Of a stretch of 64,000 bases of DNA, positions 23,240 to 32,352 are shown piece after piece. Source of the DNA: Thalassovita sp. (GTDB lineage: Bacteria; Pseudomonadota; Alphaproteobacteria; Rhodobacterales; Rhodobacteraceae); contig CP051233.1 of NCBI GenBank assembly GCA_017792425.1, positions 2,328,706 through 2,392,705 on the forward strand. Direction: 5' to 3'. The stretch's first letter is position 1; each line of letters opens with the position of its first letter. The notes below the pieces were generated by a model, which saw only the letters and a list, made by a program, of their open reading frames with translations, was not told where the DNA came from and ran no database searches. The position numbers were made by a program, and so were the translations under genes.

Positions 23240-26071
23240 TCAGACCATCACCAGGTCATCCAGCAGCCCGACCGTGGACCCGATCCCCTGCAGGGTCACG
23301 GACTCGCCGCCGTCGAAATGAAGGACCAGGTCGGGGCCGGATGTGTCGGCCAGCGCGTCCAGCCGCGCCTGGTCCAGAACGCCATTCCACAGGGCCGCGG
23401 TGACCTGCAGGGTGTCGATCCCGGTTTCGTAGCCCTTGATCAGATCGCTGCCGCAGGCCTCGGCAAAGATGAACTGGTCAGCCCCCGCGCCGCCGATCAG
23501 CGTATCGTCACCGGTGCCACCGATCAGCGTGTCGTTGCCGTTGCCGCCCTTGAGCAGGTCGTCGGAACTGCCGCCATTCAGATTGTCACGGCCGCTGCCG
23601 CCGATGACCTTGTCCCGGCCACCACCGCCAAGAAGCACATCCAGACCCGCGTTGCCGAACAGCCTGTCCGACCCGCCCGAACCGGTGATCGTGTCATCCC
23701 CCAGCCCCCCGATCAGCGTGTCGCGCCCCGCACCGCCGGACAGCAGGTCATTTCCCCCGCGCCCTTCCAGCGCATCGTTTCCGCCAAGCCCCAGAATGTA
23801 GTCCGCACCATCTGTCCCGATCAGCCCGCGCGATCCAGTGTCATTTTCATATCCGACGGGTTTGGCATCGACGTATTTCTGAAACACGGCAAGCGCATCG
23901 CCGTGCAAAGTTCCAATCGCCGCGTAATCGGTTTCACCGGCGATCACGCTTTGCCCACCCAGGTATGAGACCAGGGAATCCTCTGCCAGCAGCCCAACGA
24001 TCGCCCAGTACAGCCCGTGATCATGCTCGGCGCCGAAATTCAGGCTGGCCAGCGGGCTGTCAGAGTCGACGGGATCAGTGGCAGACACATTAGGCAGGTC
24101 AATGGCCAGCAACCCGTCGTCGAAATTTTCATTATTGTTCAAAACGAAATTCGGAACCATCGGCAGCGATGTGGGATTTTCGCGGTCGAAGGTCACGGTG
24201 TCATTGGTGAAGGACACCCCGATGTAATAGCTGGGAGCGGTCAGGTGCAACTGTTCGTTGTCGCCGCCCGGATCGCTGAAATAGGCCAGCGAGGTGTCGT
24301 ACTGCCCCCTGACACCATTGGTCAGGTATCCGTCCAGCAGCACCTGCGGGTGCAACCCCGCCGAAGCGAGAGAAACCACGGTCAGGTCAATAACCCCCGA
24401 CAGGCGATGCGCGTCGACTACGGTGAACAAATCCGCAGTTGCTCCGCCCAGACTATGGCCGGACACCACCATTTTGTCGATACCATTGGCCCCATCGTTG
24501 GCATAGGCAATCGCCGCATCCACAAGAGGGCGCATCGCTTCGTAGTAGTTGTACAAACCATTTCCGGTGAACGACTGCCCCAACGCGCTGTCCAGCATGT
24601 CGTCGCCATCTGTGCCGCGAAAGGTCAGCGCCAGTGTCCGCGTACCCTCGGGGGCCTCGTTCACCGCCAGAAGGCCCTGCGAGTTGAACCGACTGATCGT
24701 CAGGTCGTCCGCATCTCCGACAAACAACCCGCCATCCGTGAAATAGCCCTGGTCCGCCTTGGGCCGGAACATCAAACCCAGATCCCTATCGTCCAGAACG
24801 GTCCACTCCTCTTGCGCCAAATAGGCGCGATAGTCATCTTCTAGCCCGTTGTCGTTGTCCCCCCGGAAGCCTTCGGGGATCGCGTCCAGCCCATAGACCG
24901 TGTGTACCATGAAGGCCGCCAGCCGGACATCATCCGCCGAGTTTGCCACGGTCTTTTGCGGGCCGGTGTCATGGTCATTGCCGAACCGCTCGGACCAGCG
25001 GTTATTCGCTAGCGTCACCTCGGGATCGTCACCATAGACCCGAACGCTGACCGTGTGCGGCCCGTCAGAGGTCAATGTATAGTCAATGGATTCCCAATCC
25101 CCGAACAGTGGCGTCAACCCTAGCGAAAGGCTGTCTGTCCCGACAATCTGTCCGTCGACGCTGTATTCAACATGGATAAACCCGTTCAGCAGGTTCCAGG
25201 CGTCCTCGCCGATGTTCTCGATGAAGGTGCGGATCTTGACCTCGTCCCCGTCGGACCAGCCGCCCAGAACCTGCACATCCGTTACAACCAGATCGGGTTG
25301 CGGGAAGGCAAAGCTCTTGGTCAGACTGTTGTTGGATTGGTTGGCGTCCGTCGCACCGACGATCCTGACAGTGACATCGTTCTCAACCCCTTGGGTAAAG
25401 GAGTAAAGTTCGCTTTCGAAATTCGTGGAGCCGCCATTCAACCCGAAAGTCAGTTCGCTGGTCCCGATGACCTGCCCGTTGACCAGGTATTCAAGGTCGA
25501 TCTTCTGGCCATATCGCTGATCGCCGGTATTTTCGATCCAGGTTTCGATCAGCATCGGTGTACCAACCTCGTTGCCGCCGACCCCGCTTAGCTGGATGTC
25601 CCGGACCCGCAGATCTGGGACGGTGTTGTAGTCTACCCAGACCTCCAGATAGTTCAGGTCCAGCGTGATCCCGGTATCGTTGTCGATCCGCAGCCCCCAA
25701 TTACCGTTTACCGGGTTGCCGTCCAGGCCGAACTTGATACTGGAAATCAGGTCCGTGCCCGAAAAATAGATGTCATAGTCATTGGCTGCGTCGCTGTCGT
25801 TGCCGTCATCACCATCCGCACCGAACCCGTCGAAGTTATAATATATCCGGTTGGTTTCCCCATCCGGCGACACAATCCAGATATCAACGTCGCCCAGATC
25901 GACCTGCGAACCGCCGTTGTTGTCCAGATTGAACCGAAAGCGCACTTCCTCGACCTCGGCGCCAACTGGGTCACCGGTCGGGTTGAACCAGACCGTGCTC
26001 AGCCCCCTCACGATGGTCAGGTCGCCGTTATATTCAGAGGAATAACTGTTGTAGTAATGCGCGGTACCCAT
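23240..26071 (-). CDS. RTX exoprotein with P-domain, CARDB repeats and lipase-3-like domain
   Basis: About 943 residues. The start is placed at ATG 26071 (MGTAHYYNSYSSEYNGDL); an upstream frame to 26194 would run through a perfect inverted repeat. Domains in order: a proprotein-convertase P-domain (about 20-150, WIVSPDGETNRIYYNFDGFG), two CARDB domains (about 150-365, PDLRVRDIQLSG and PDLVVTDVQVLG), and an alpha/beta-hydrolase of lipase class 3 type (LALTFRGTDG, nucleophile elbow VSGHSLGGA with Ser about 540). RTX calcium repeats and the tail shared with the gene at 8816 follow. It is probably secreted by a type I system not in the window and hydrolyses extracellular esters or lipids. Confidence 0.87.
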   Translation of the reverse strand: MGTAHYYNSYSSEYNGDLTIVRGLSTVWFNPTGDPVGAEVEEVRFRFNLDNNGGSQVDLGDVDIWIVSPDGETNRIYYNFDGFGADGDDGNDSDAANDYDIYFSGTDLISSIKFGLDGNPVNGNWGLRIDNDTGITLDLNYLEVWVDYNTVPDLRVRDIQLSGVGGNEVGTPMLIETWIENTGDQRYGQKIDLEYLVNGQVIGTSELTFGLNGGSTNFESELYSFTQGVENDVTVRIVGATDANQSNNSLTKSFAFPQPDLVVTDVQVLGGWSDGDEVKIRTFIENIGEDAWNLLNGFIHVEYSVDGQIVGTDSLSLGLTPLFGDWESIDYTLTSDGPHTVSVRVYGDDPEVTLANNRWSERFGNDHDTGPQKTVANSADDVRLAAFMVHTVYGLDAIPEGFRGDNDNGLEDDYRAYLAQEEWTVLDDRDLGLMFRPKADQGYFTDGGLFVGDADDLTISRFNSQGLLAVNEAPEGTRTLALTFRGTDGDDMLDSALGQSFTGNGLYNYYEAMRPLVDAAIAYANDGANGIDKMVVSGHSLGGATADLFTVVDAHRLSGVIDLTVVSLASAGLHPQVLLDGYLTNGVRGQYDTSLAYFSDPGGDNEQLHLTAPSYYIGVSFTNDTVTFDRENPTSLPMVPNFVLNNNENFDDGLLAIDLPNVSATDPVDSDSPLASLNFGAEHDHGLYWAIVGLLAEDSLVSYLGGQSVIAGETDYAAIGTLHGDALAVFQKYVDAKPVGYENDTGSRGLIGTDGADYILGLGGNDALEGRGGNDLLSGGAGRDTLIGGLGDDTITGSGGSDRLFGNAGLDVLLGGGGRDKVIGGSGRDNLNGGSSDDLLKGGNGNDTLIGGTGDDTLIGGAGADQFIFAEACGSDLIKGYETGIDTLQVTAALWNGVLDQARLDALADTSGPDLVLHFDGGESVTLQGIGSTVGLLDDLVMV
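23243..23722. repeat. 480-bp near-identical block, copy 2 (3' end of RTX gene 2)
   Basis: Partner of 8819-9298, with a single base difference (T at 23541). The stop codons differ (TGA here, TAA in copy 1) and flanking bases are unrelated, so the homologous segment is sharply bounded on the stop side. It encodes the terminal RTX repeats plus tail of the lipase-like protein. Confidence 0.95.
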
Positions 26072-26221
26072 GAAACCAATCCATTTCCTTACGATAGGTA
26101 AGCTTAGGCCCGCCGGGGGTTGCGTATAAATGAGGGAAACACCCCATTTATACGCATACCGGTCCAAACCATTTGGAAAAATCACCTGCTGCATTTACCC
26201 TCTGCAGCAGGAGGCATCTGA
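26072..26221. promoter_or_regulatory. divergent promoter region, RTX gene 2 / sensor kinase, with 12-bp inverted repeat
   Basis: TGCGTATAAATG (26121-26132) and CATTTATACGCA (26145-26156) form a perfect 12-bp inverted repeat with a 12-base spacer, centred between the RTX gene and the kinase gene. The left arm extends to GGTTGCGTATA, an 11-mer found inverted at 11736-11746 before RTX gene 1. This is a strong operator candidate, probably for the NarL-type regulator at 28249 or a relative. Confidence 0.6.
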
Positions 26222-28252
26222 TTGTTTCACAGGTTTTTTCTGCGCATCATTGGTTCCGTCAGGCTGATTACCATTCTTTTCCTGTGGGCTCTGATTGTAC
26301 CGGGGAACCCCGCCGCGCAGGTGGCCTGTCCGCCTGTACAGTTGGACGCTGGGCCAGGGTTTCGCGTTGATCTTGGCCCTTATGCCTGCGCCTTTTCCGA
26401 CGCCGACAGATCGTTGACCTTGGCCCAGATCCTTGCCTTGGAAAACGGGGGGCAATTCCGGCCTGTCCCCGGCGGGCTGGTCGATTTCGGATTTGGCGAT
26501 GCACGGTATTGGGTTGCCGTTTCCCTGCGGAATGCGACCAGCAAACCGGGGGTTTGGTGGGTCTTGCACGATATGCCCGTTGCGCAGACCTTTACTGTGC
26601 AACTTGTCCCCGAAAACAGTGGTGCCGACAGTGCGCGGACCCTGTTGTCGCTGGATGCCAGCAATGGTTTCAACGCCCGCCCTATCCCGCATCGTCACCT
26701 GGTATCAGAGGTGGCGCTAGGTTCGGGCGAAACTGCGACGCTGATCATCAGCTACACCACGGAACAGGCGACAGAGATGCCGCTGACCGCTGAAACCGTG
26801 GCGGCATTCATGAAACGCAGCCAACAGGAAATGGCCACGATCATCGCCCTTATCGCGCTTGTACTGGGCATGGGGTTCATCAACACCATTTACCTTTACA
26901 GTTTGAACGGACGTCCTGCGCTGGCCTATGGCGCCTATGTTCTGGCCTCGGTCTTTCTGCTGGTTCACATGGAAGGCTACACGCTGCAATTCGTTTGGCC
27001 AGAAGCGCCGCGCCTGAACCAGTTGGCGCTGCCCGTCATCTCTGTGTTGACGGTGGTGCTGGGGATCGTCTTTGTGAACGTTTTTACCCAGACCCGGGGC
27101 AACACACCGTGCCTTCACCGGGCCGCCTGGGTCACGTCTGTCTTACTGGTATGCCTGGCCATTCTGTCGCCCCTTCTGATCAGTGAGGTTTGGTTCAAAC
27201 GCCTGGTCCTTGTTTCGGTCGGCATCGGCACGACATTGCAGGTCTTTCTGGCATGGTCTGCGGTGAAACACCGCCACCCCGGCGGCCGGTTCCTGGTCGC
27301 GGGGTTTGGGGCGCTTGCGGCATCATTCCTGTTCGGCATCCTGGGATACCTGACCGAGGGGATGTTCGAACAGGAATTGGCGGGCATCGCGATCCGGTTT
27401 GGCTATCTGACAGAGGCGTTGGCCTTTTCTGCCGCGATTGCCCTGCGGGTGCGCGCAGCACGGCGCGAACATGATGCCGCGCTGCGGGAACAATTGCGCC
27501 TGTCCAGGGATCGCCTGAACCTGTCCGAAGCCCTTCGCCGCGCCGAGGACGACCGCCAGCGCGCCGCCAATGCTGCCCAACGCAGCCGAGAAGCCCTGGC
27601 CAGCACCGCCCATGACTTGCGCCAACCTCTGGCCTCTCTTGAAATGGAGCTGTCACATGGAATGGCTGCCAGTGACGGCATTGTCCGGCACCTGAAATAC
27701 ATTGACGAGATTGTCCGCGCAGGACTGGAAGAAAGTTGCACCCCGCTTGGCGCCGGCGACACGGACCCACCGAACCAAAATGCGAAGGAACGGTTCAACG
27801 CCGGGATAATCCTGACCAACCTTGAATCCATGTTTCAGTCAGAAGCCGCACGCAAAGGGATTACCCTGCGCGTCCTCCCCAGCACTCGCAACGTTGTCGC
27901 CGATCCACTGGCACTGCTGCGGATCGTCGGCAATCTGGTTTCAAACGCGCTGAACCATGCCGAGGCGGAAAAGGTGCTGGTTGGCTGCCGGATTCGCCAA
28001 GGCCAACACTGTTTCGAAGTCCATGACAACGGCAAAGGGATCGTTGCGGAAAACCTGGAACGCCTACAGCAGCCCGGACAAAAGGGAAACGCCTCGGACG
28101 GGCACGGCCTTGGCCTGTCGATCGTGACCAGCCTTGCCAGTGAAAACGGCATGACCTTTGCGCTTACTTCGACACCCGGACGCGGCACCAGCGGGCGCAT
28201 CTGCATTGCGCCGCCGGGGTCTGCCCCCTTTCAGACGGAGACCAAGACATGA
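26222..28252 (+). CDS. sensor histidine kinase with 7TMR-DISM sensory module
   Basis: A 676-residue kinase starting at TTG 26222, supported by AGGAGG seven bases upstream. A signal sequence and an extracytoplasmic DISMED2-like domain (about 35-195, with ARYWVAVSLRNATSKPGVWW) precede seven transmembrane helices (about 205-410). Then come a coiled coil and a HisKA-like helix with H464 in STAHDLRQPLASLE. The ATPase domain has LVSNALNHAE, HDNGKGI and GHGLGLSIV. DISM domains often sense carbohydrate or small ligands outside the cell. It overlaps its response regulator by four bases and is divergent from RTX gene 2, its likely target. Confidence 0.9.
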   Translation: MFHRFFLRIIGSVRLITILFLWALIVPGNPAAQVACPPVQLDAGPGFRVDLGPYACAFSDADRSLTLAQILALENGGQFRPVPGGLVDFGFGDARYWVAVSLRNATSKPGVWWVLHDMPVAQTFTVQLVPENSGADSARTLLSLDASNGFNARPIPHRHLVSEVALGSGETATLIISYTTEQATEMPLTAETVAAFMKRSQQEMATIIALIALVLGMGFINTIYLYSLNGRPALAYGAYVLASVFLLVHMEGYTLQFVWPEAPRLNQLALPVISVLTVVLGIVFVNVFTQTRGNTPCLHRAAWVTSVLLVCLAILSPLLISEVWFKRLVLVSVGIGTTLQVFLAWSAVKHRHPGGRFLVAGFGALAASFLFGILGYLTEGMFEQELAGIAIRFGYLTEALAFSAAIALRVRAARREHDAALREQLRLSRDRLNLSEALRRAEDDRQRAANAAQRSREALASTAHDLRQPLASLEMELSHGMAASDGIVRHLKYIDEIVRAGLEESCTPLGAGDTDPPNQNAKERFNAGIILTNLESMFQSEAARKGITLRVLPSTRNVVADPLALLRIVGNLVSNALNHAEAEKVLVGCRIRQGQHCFEVHDNGKGIVAENLERLQQPGQKGNASDGHGLGLSIVTSLASENGMTFALTSTPGRGTSGRICIAPPGSAPFQTETKT

Positions 28253-28878
28253 GCCGTCCAACCGCCGTTATTGCAGACGATCACGCCCTGATCCGGCAAG
28301 GCATCCGTCCGATCCTGATCTCTGCCGGAATGGACGTTGTCGCCGAAGCCGCCGATGGGTTGGAAGCCATCGCAATGGTCCGCAGCCATCGCCCGACGCT
28401 TCTGACGCTGGATATCGCCATGCCCTACGCACGCGGAATCGACGTGTTCGTAGAAGCACGCCGGTGGTCGCCCGGCACGCGGATCGTGGTGTTTTCGGGC
28501 ATGACGTCCGCCGGGCTGCTGGCTGAACTGGTTCAAGCGGGCGCCGACGCCATCTTCCTCAAGCGTGAAGATATCTCTTCGTTCTCCGACGCCATTCCCC
28601 AGATCATCATGGGCCAGCACGTCCTGGGCCCGGGGGTCCAGGATCTAGTTCAGTCTGCTCAGGACAGAAAAACCCTGACGTCGCGCGAATACCAGATCCT
28701 CAGCCTGCTGGCACAGGGCCTGAACAACCGGGACATCGCAGAACGGCTGGGTGTCAGCACGAAAACCGTGGACAACCACCGCACCAACCTGATGCGCAAG
28801 ATCGAGGTTCACTCTGTCGCCGAGTTGTTGGCCTATGCGGTCAGAGAGGGTTTACTGGACGCGAACCGGGAAACTTGA
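28249..28878 (+). CDS. NarL/FixJ-family response regulator
   Basis: A 209-residue regulator: receiver domain with D10/D11 (VIADDHALIRQG), phosphoacceptor D55 (LLTLDIAMPYARG) and K of IFLKRED. The C-terminal LuxR-type HTH (about 144-205) reads LTSREYQILSLLAQGLNNRD, then VSTKTVDNHRTNLMRKI. It is translationally coupled to the kinase through an ATGA overlap. It probably recognises a palindromic site; the repeat at 26121-26156 is the nearest candidate. Confidence 0.92.
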   Translation: MSRPTAVIADDHALIRQGIRPILISAGMDVVAEAADGLEAIAMVRSHRPTLLTLDIAMPYARGIDVFVEARRWSPGTRIVVFSGMTSAGLLAELVQAGADAIFLKREDISSFSDAIPQIIMGQHVLGPGVQDLVQSAQDRKTLTSREYQILSLLAQGLNNRDIAERLGVSTKTVDNHRTNLMRKIEVHSVAELLAYAVREGLLDANRET

Positions 28879-29051
28879 TCTGTGTTTGCCACCGAACTCC
28901 CGGCATTCCTTTTTCGGAACAACACAAACGCCACGCCCAAACGAAGCCGCCCGCGCCACCTACAGGGGCGGGAAGTGATGGAACTGGACCGGGTGATGGG
29001 TTCGCGGTCAAGATCAAAGGGTTCAGGCGGGTCCGGTCAGGCCACATGGGT

Positions 29052-29996
29052 TCACTTGGCCGCTTGGCCCACAGCGGCACGAGCACCCGCCCATTCGCCT
29101 TTCGCCATCAGGTCAGCCACCACCTGCGCCAGCAGTGCGCTTATGGCGGCCTGTGCGCGGGTGATGGGACGGCCAACGGGTTGGATCAAATGGGCGCGCC
29201 GCCACAGGCCGGGGTCTGCAACACGGCTGGTGTGGATCGTTCCAGCACGGGTTTCGGCCTGCACGGCATAAGCAGGCAGGATCGAAGGGCCAAAGCCTTC
29301 TGCCACCAGGCTTTTGATATTGGCGTAGGAATCGATCTCGATTGCCACTTCCGGGACCACACCTTGTGTGCGAAATTCTTCCTCGATCAATTCACGCAGC
29401 CCGTGACCCCGGCTGGGCAGCACCATCGGCACGCCGTCCAGCGCACCCAGCGCCACCTTGGGCGGCATGTCCACCTCTTGCCCCCACAGGATCACCAGTT
29501 CTTCTTCCAGCAGAACATCCGATCGGTATCCGCGGTCGGTCAGGGCGTGATACAGGATGGCCAGGTCGATCCGGTCCTCGGCCATCCACCCGGCAATGAA
29601 CCCGCTCATAGCCTCGGCGATGTTGATCGTGATTTTGGGGTATCGATCCCGCGCTGCCTGGATCAGCGGCAGCGAAACCAGTGCGCTGATGGTTCCCGGC
29701 AGGCCAACCCGCACGACACCCGAGGGGTCGGAGTCCAGACTTCGGACCTCGTCCTCCGTCCGCGTGATTTCGTCCAGGATATGTCGTGCCCGTTCCATCA
29801 GTAATTGCCCCGCCTCTGTCGGCACTACGCCGGACCGGTTGCGCAGCATCAGAGTGGTGCCCAGCTTTTCCTCCAGCGTCCGCAGGTGCAGCGACAACGC
29901 CGGTTGCGCGACATTCAGCACCTGCGATGCGCGGGTGATAGAGCCTTGCTGAGCAATCTCAACGAAGTATCGAAGCTGTCTGGTATCGAGAGTCAT
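29052..29996 (-). CDS. LysR-family transcriptional regulator
   Basis: About 314 residues from ATG 29996 (MTLDTRQLRYFVEIAQQGSI), chosen because AAGGA lies eight bases upstream; a longer frame begins at 30050. The winged HTH (about 20-60, SITRASQVLNVAQPALSLHL) precedes a periplasmic-binding-protein-like effector domain. It is divergent from the acyl-CoA dehydrogenase operon with about 100 bases between starts, the usual arrangement for a LysR protein that activates its neighbour in response to a pathway intermediate. Confidence 0.9.
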   Translation of the reverse strand: MTLDTRQLRYFVEIAQQGSITRASQVLNVAQPALSLHLRTLEEKLGTTLMLRNRSGVVPTEAGQLLMERARHILDEITRTEDEVRSLDSDPSGVVRVGLPGTISALVSLPLIQAARDRYPKITINIAEAMSGFIAGWMAEDRIDLAILYHALTDRGYRSDVLLEEELVILWGQEVDMPPKVALGALDGVPMVLPSRGHGLRELIEEEFRTQGVVPEVAIEIDSYANIKSLVAEGFGPSILPAYAVQAETRAGTIHTSRVADPGLWRRAHLIQPVGRPITRAQAAISALLAQVVADLMAKGEWAGARAAVGQAAK

Positions 29997-30097
29997 GACA
30001 TACATCCTTTGTATGGTAGGCATCTGAAACATATATTTGCCTAATGGCAACCCCGCTGCCTATGTTGGCGCAAATCCGACAAACGAAAGCTGATTTC
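29997..30097. promoter_or_regulatory. divergent promoter region, LysR / C5-acid operon
   Basis: A 101-base region between divergent starts. It contains CATACA-N5-TGTATG (30000-30016), an interrupted palindrome with the T-N11-A pattern expected for LysR operators, within the AT-rich part. Binding is inferred from symmetry and position. Confidence 0.45.
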
Positions 30098-31258
30098 ATG
30101 AACTTTCTGACCGACAACTACCAGGACATCCGCGACGGCGTGAAGGCGCTGTGCGCCCAGTTCCCCGCCGAATACCACCGCAAGGTGGACGAGGAGAAAG
30201 CCTATCCCGAGGCCTTCGTTGACGCGCTGACCAAAGAAGGCTGGATGGCCGCGCTGATCCCCGAAGAATACGGCGGATCGGGCCTGGGATTGATCGAGGC
30301 CAGCGTCATCATGGAAGAGATCAACCGCGCAGGCGGAAATTCCGGCGCCTGCCACGGGCAGATGTACAACATGAACACGCTGGTGCGCCACGGATCAGAG
30401 GAACAGCGCCAGAAATACCTGCCCCGGATCGCCTCGGGTGAATTGCGCCTGCAGTCCATGGGCGTGACCGAACCCACCACCGGCACCGACACCACCAAGA
30501 TCAAGACCACCGCCGTCAAGAAGGATGGCCGCTATGTCATCAACGGGCAAAAGGTCTGGATCAGCCGGGTGCAGCATTCCGATTTCATGATCCTGCTGGC
30601 CCGCACCACCCCTCTGGCCGAGGTGAAAAAGAAATCCGATGGCCTGTCGATCTTCCTTGTCGATATCAAGGAAGCGATGAAAACCGGGATGGAGGTCAAA
30701 CCGATCCCGAATATGGTCAACCACGAAACCAATGAGCTGTTCTTCGACAACCTTGAAATCCCCGAGGAAAACCTGATCGGCGAAGAGGGCAAGGGGTTCA
30801 AGTACATCCTGACCGGGCTGAACGCCGAACGCGCGCTGATCGCGGCGGAATGTATCGGGGATGGCTATTGGTTCACCGACAAGGTCACGGCATATGTCAA
30901 GGAACGGCAGGTGTTCGGGCGGCCGATCGGCATGAACCAGGGGGTGCAGTTCCCCATCGCCGAAGCGTTCATCGAAGTCGAAGCCGCCAACCTGATGCGC
31001 TACAAGGCCTGCGCGCTGTATGACGCGGGCCAACCATGCGGGGCCGAGGCGAACATGGCCAAGTACCTGGCCGCCAAGGCAAGCTGGGAAGCAGCGAACG
31101 CCTGTATCCAGTTTCACGGCGGGTTCGGCTTTGCCAATGAATACGATGTTGAACGCAAGTTCCGTGAAACCCGACTGTACCAAGTGGCGCCAATTTCCAC
31201 CAACCTGATCCTGTCCTTCGTCGCCGAACATATCCTTGGCATGCCGAGGTCGTTCTGA
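30098..31258 (+). CDS. acyl-CoA dehydrogenase of the C5-acid operon
   Basis: About 386 residues from MNFLTDNYQDIRDGVKAL; the frame is open from 30044, but the extra 18 codons lie in the divergent promoter region. FAD and substrate motifs include MGVTEPTTGTDTTKIKT, VINGQKVWISRVQHSD and FHGGFGFANEYDVERKFRE. The usual C-terminal YEGT is replaced by YQVAPIST; the glutamate in GLNAERALIAAE is at the position used by isovaleryl-CoA-dehydrogenase-like enzymes and is the likely base. In this operon it could oxidise a short branched dicarboxylyl-CoA such as methylsuccinyl-CoA (inference). Its stop overlaps the next start by one base. Confidence 0.88.
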   Translation: MNFLTDNYQDIRDGVKALCAQFPAEYHRKVDEEKAYPEAFVDALTKEGWMAALIPEEYGGSGLGLIEASVIMEEINRAGGNSGACHGQMYNMNTLVRHGSEEQRQKYLPRIASGELRLQSMGVTEPTTGTDTTKIKTTAVKKDGRYVINGQKVWISRVQHSDFMILLARTTPLAEVKKKSDGLSIFLVDIKEAMKTGMEVKPIPNMVNHETNELFFDNLEIPEENLIGEEGKGFKYILTGLNAERALIAAECIGDGYWFTDKVTAYVKERQVFGRPIGMNQGVQFPIAEAFIEVEAANLMRYKACALYDAGQPCGAEANMAKYLAAKASWEAANACIQFHGGFGFANEYDVERKFRETRLYQVAPISTNLILSFVAEHILGMPRSF

Positions 31259-32352
31259 TGCTGCCGCTGCAGGGGCTGGAAGTCGTCACTATTGAACAGG
31301 CCGTGGCGGGGCCTCTGGCGTCTTGCCGTTTGGCTGACGCGGGGGCGCATGTGGTCAAGGTCGAACGGCCAGAGGGTGATTTCGCCCGTGGCTATGATGA
31401 CGTGGCCAATGGTCAGGCCAGCTATTTCGTGTGGCTGAACCGGGGCAAGGACAGCGTCACACTGGATCTGACCGCAGACGCGGGCAAGGCCGCGCTGGCC
31501 GATCTAGTCGCCGGGGCGGATGTGCTGATCCAGAACCTGAAACCCGGATCTCTGGCGCGTCTGGGGTTCGATCTGGGCCGGCTGCATGCTGAAAACCCGC
31601 GGCTGATTTCCTGTTCCATTTCCGGCTATGGCGAGGACGGACCGATGGCCGACCGCAAGGCCTATGACCTGCTGGTGCAGGCCGAAAGCGGGCTGTGCTC
31701 CATCACCGGCGGGCCGACGGAACCATCGCGCGTGGGCACTTCGGTGGTTGATATCGCTACCGGGTCCACCGCCTACGAGGCGATTCTGGAGGCGATCATC
31801 GGGCGTGGCGTCACGGGCAAGGGCGCGCGGATTTCGGTGTCGATGTTCGACGTGATGGCCGAATGGCTGACCGTACCGCTGCTGAACCACGAAGGCGGCA
31901 AAAGTCCGCGCCGCGTCGGTCTGGCCCACCCCTCTATCGCGCCCTACGGGGTATTTCAGCCGAAATCCGGCGCGCCGATCCTGATCTCTATCCAGTCGGA
32001 CCGCGAATGGCGGGTTCTGGCGCGGGACTTCATCGGCGATGACAGCCTTGCCACTGACCCGCGTTTTGCCACCAACGTGGCGCGGGTCGCGCACCGTACC
32101 GAAACCGACTCTATCGTGGCTGCAGCCTTTGCGCGCTACACCTCGGAAAAGGCCGTTGCCCTGCTGAGCGACGCCAATATCGCGCTGGCCCAGGTCAATG
32201 ACATGGAGGGCCTTTCCGCCCATCCCCACCTACGCCGCATCACCGTTGGCAGCCCGAACGGCCCCGTCAGCTTTCCGGCCCCCGGCGCGCGCTTTATCGG
32301 GCAGGATCGTAGCTATGGTCCCGTCCCGGCCCTGAACCCGTTGGAGAGATAA
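31258..32352 (+). CDS. CaiB/BaiF family CoA transferase (probable C5-dicarboxylate CoA transferase)
   Basis: A 364-residue type III CoA transferase with EQAVAGPLASCRLADAGAHV, KVERPEGDFAR and the catalytic aspartate in DRKAYDLLVQAESG. Family members move CoA between acids through an aspartyl-CoA intermediate. Being followed by a mesaconyl-CoA-hydratase-like gene and a CitE-like lyase, it probably activates itaconate, mesaconate or citramalate with succinyl-CoA. It starts in the TGATG overlap with the dehydrogenase. Slightly short for the family, but with all core motifs. Confidence 0.88.
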   Translation: MLPLQGLEVVTIEQAVAGPLASCRLADAGAHVVKVERPEGDFARGYDDVANGQASYFVWLNRGKDSVTLDLTADAGKAALADLVAGADVLIQNLKPGSLARLGFDLGRLHAENPRLISCSISGYGEDGPMADRKAYDLLVQAESGLCSITGGPTEPSRVGTSVVDIATGSTAYEAILEAIIGRGVTGKGARISVSMFDVMAEWLTVPLLNHEGGKSPRRVGLAHPSIAPYGVFQPKSGAPILISIQSDREWRVLARDFIGDDSLATDPRFATNVARVAHRTETDSIVAAAFARYTSEKAVALLSDANIALAQVNDMEGLSAHPHLRRITVGSPNGPVSFPAPGARFIGQDRSYGPVPALNPLER

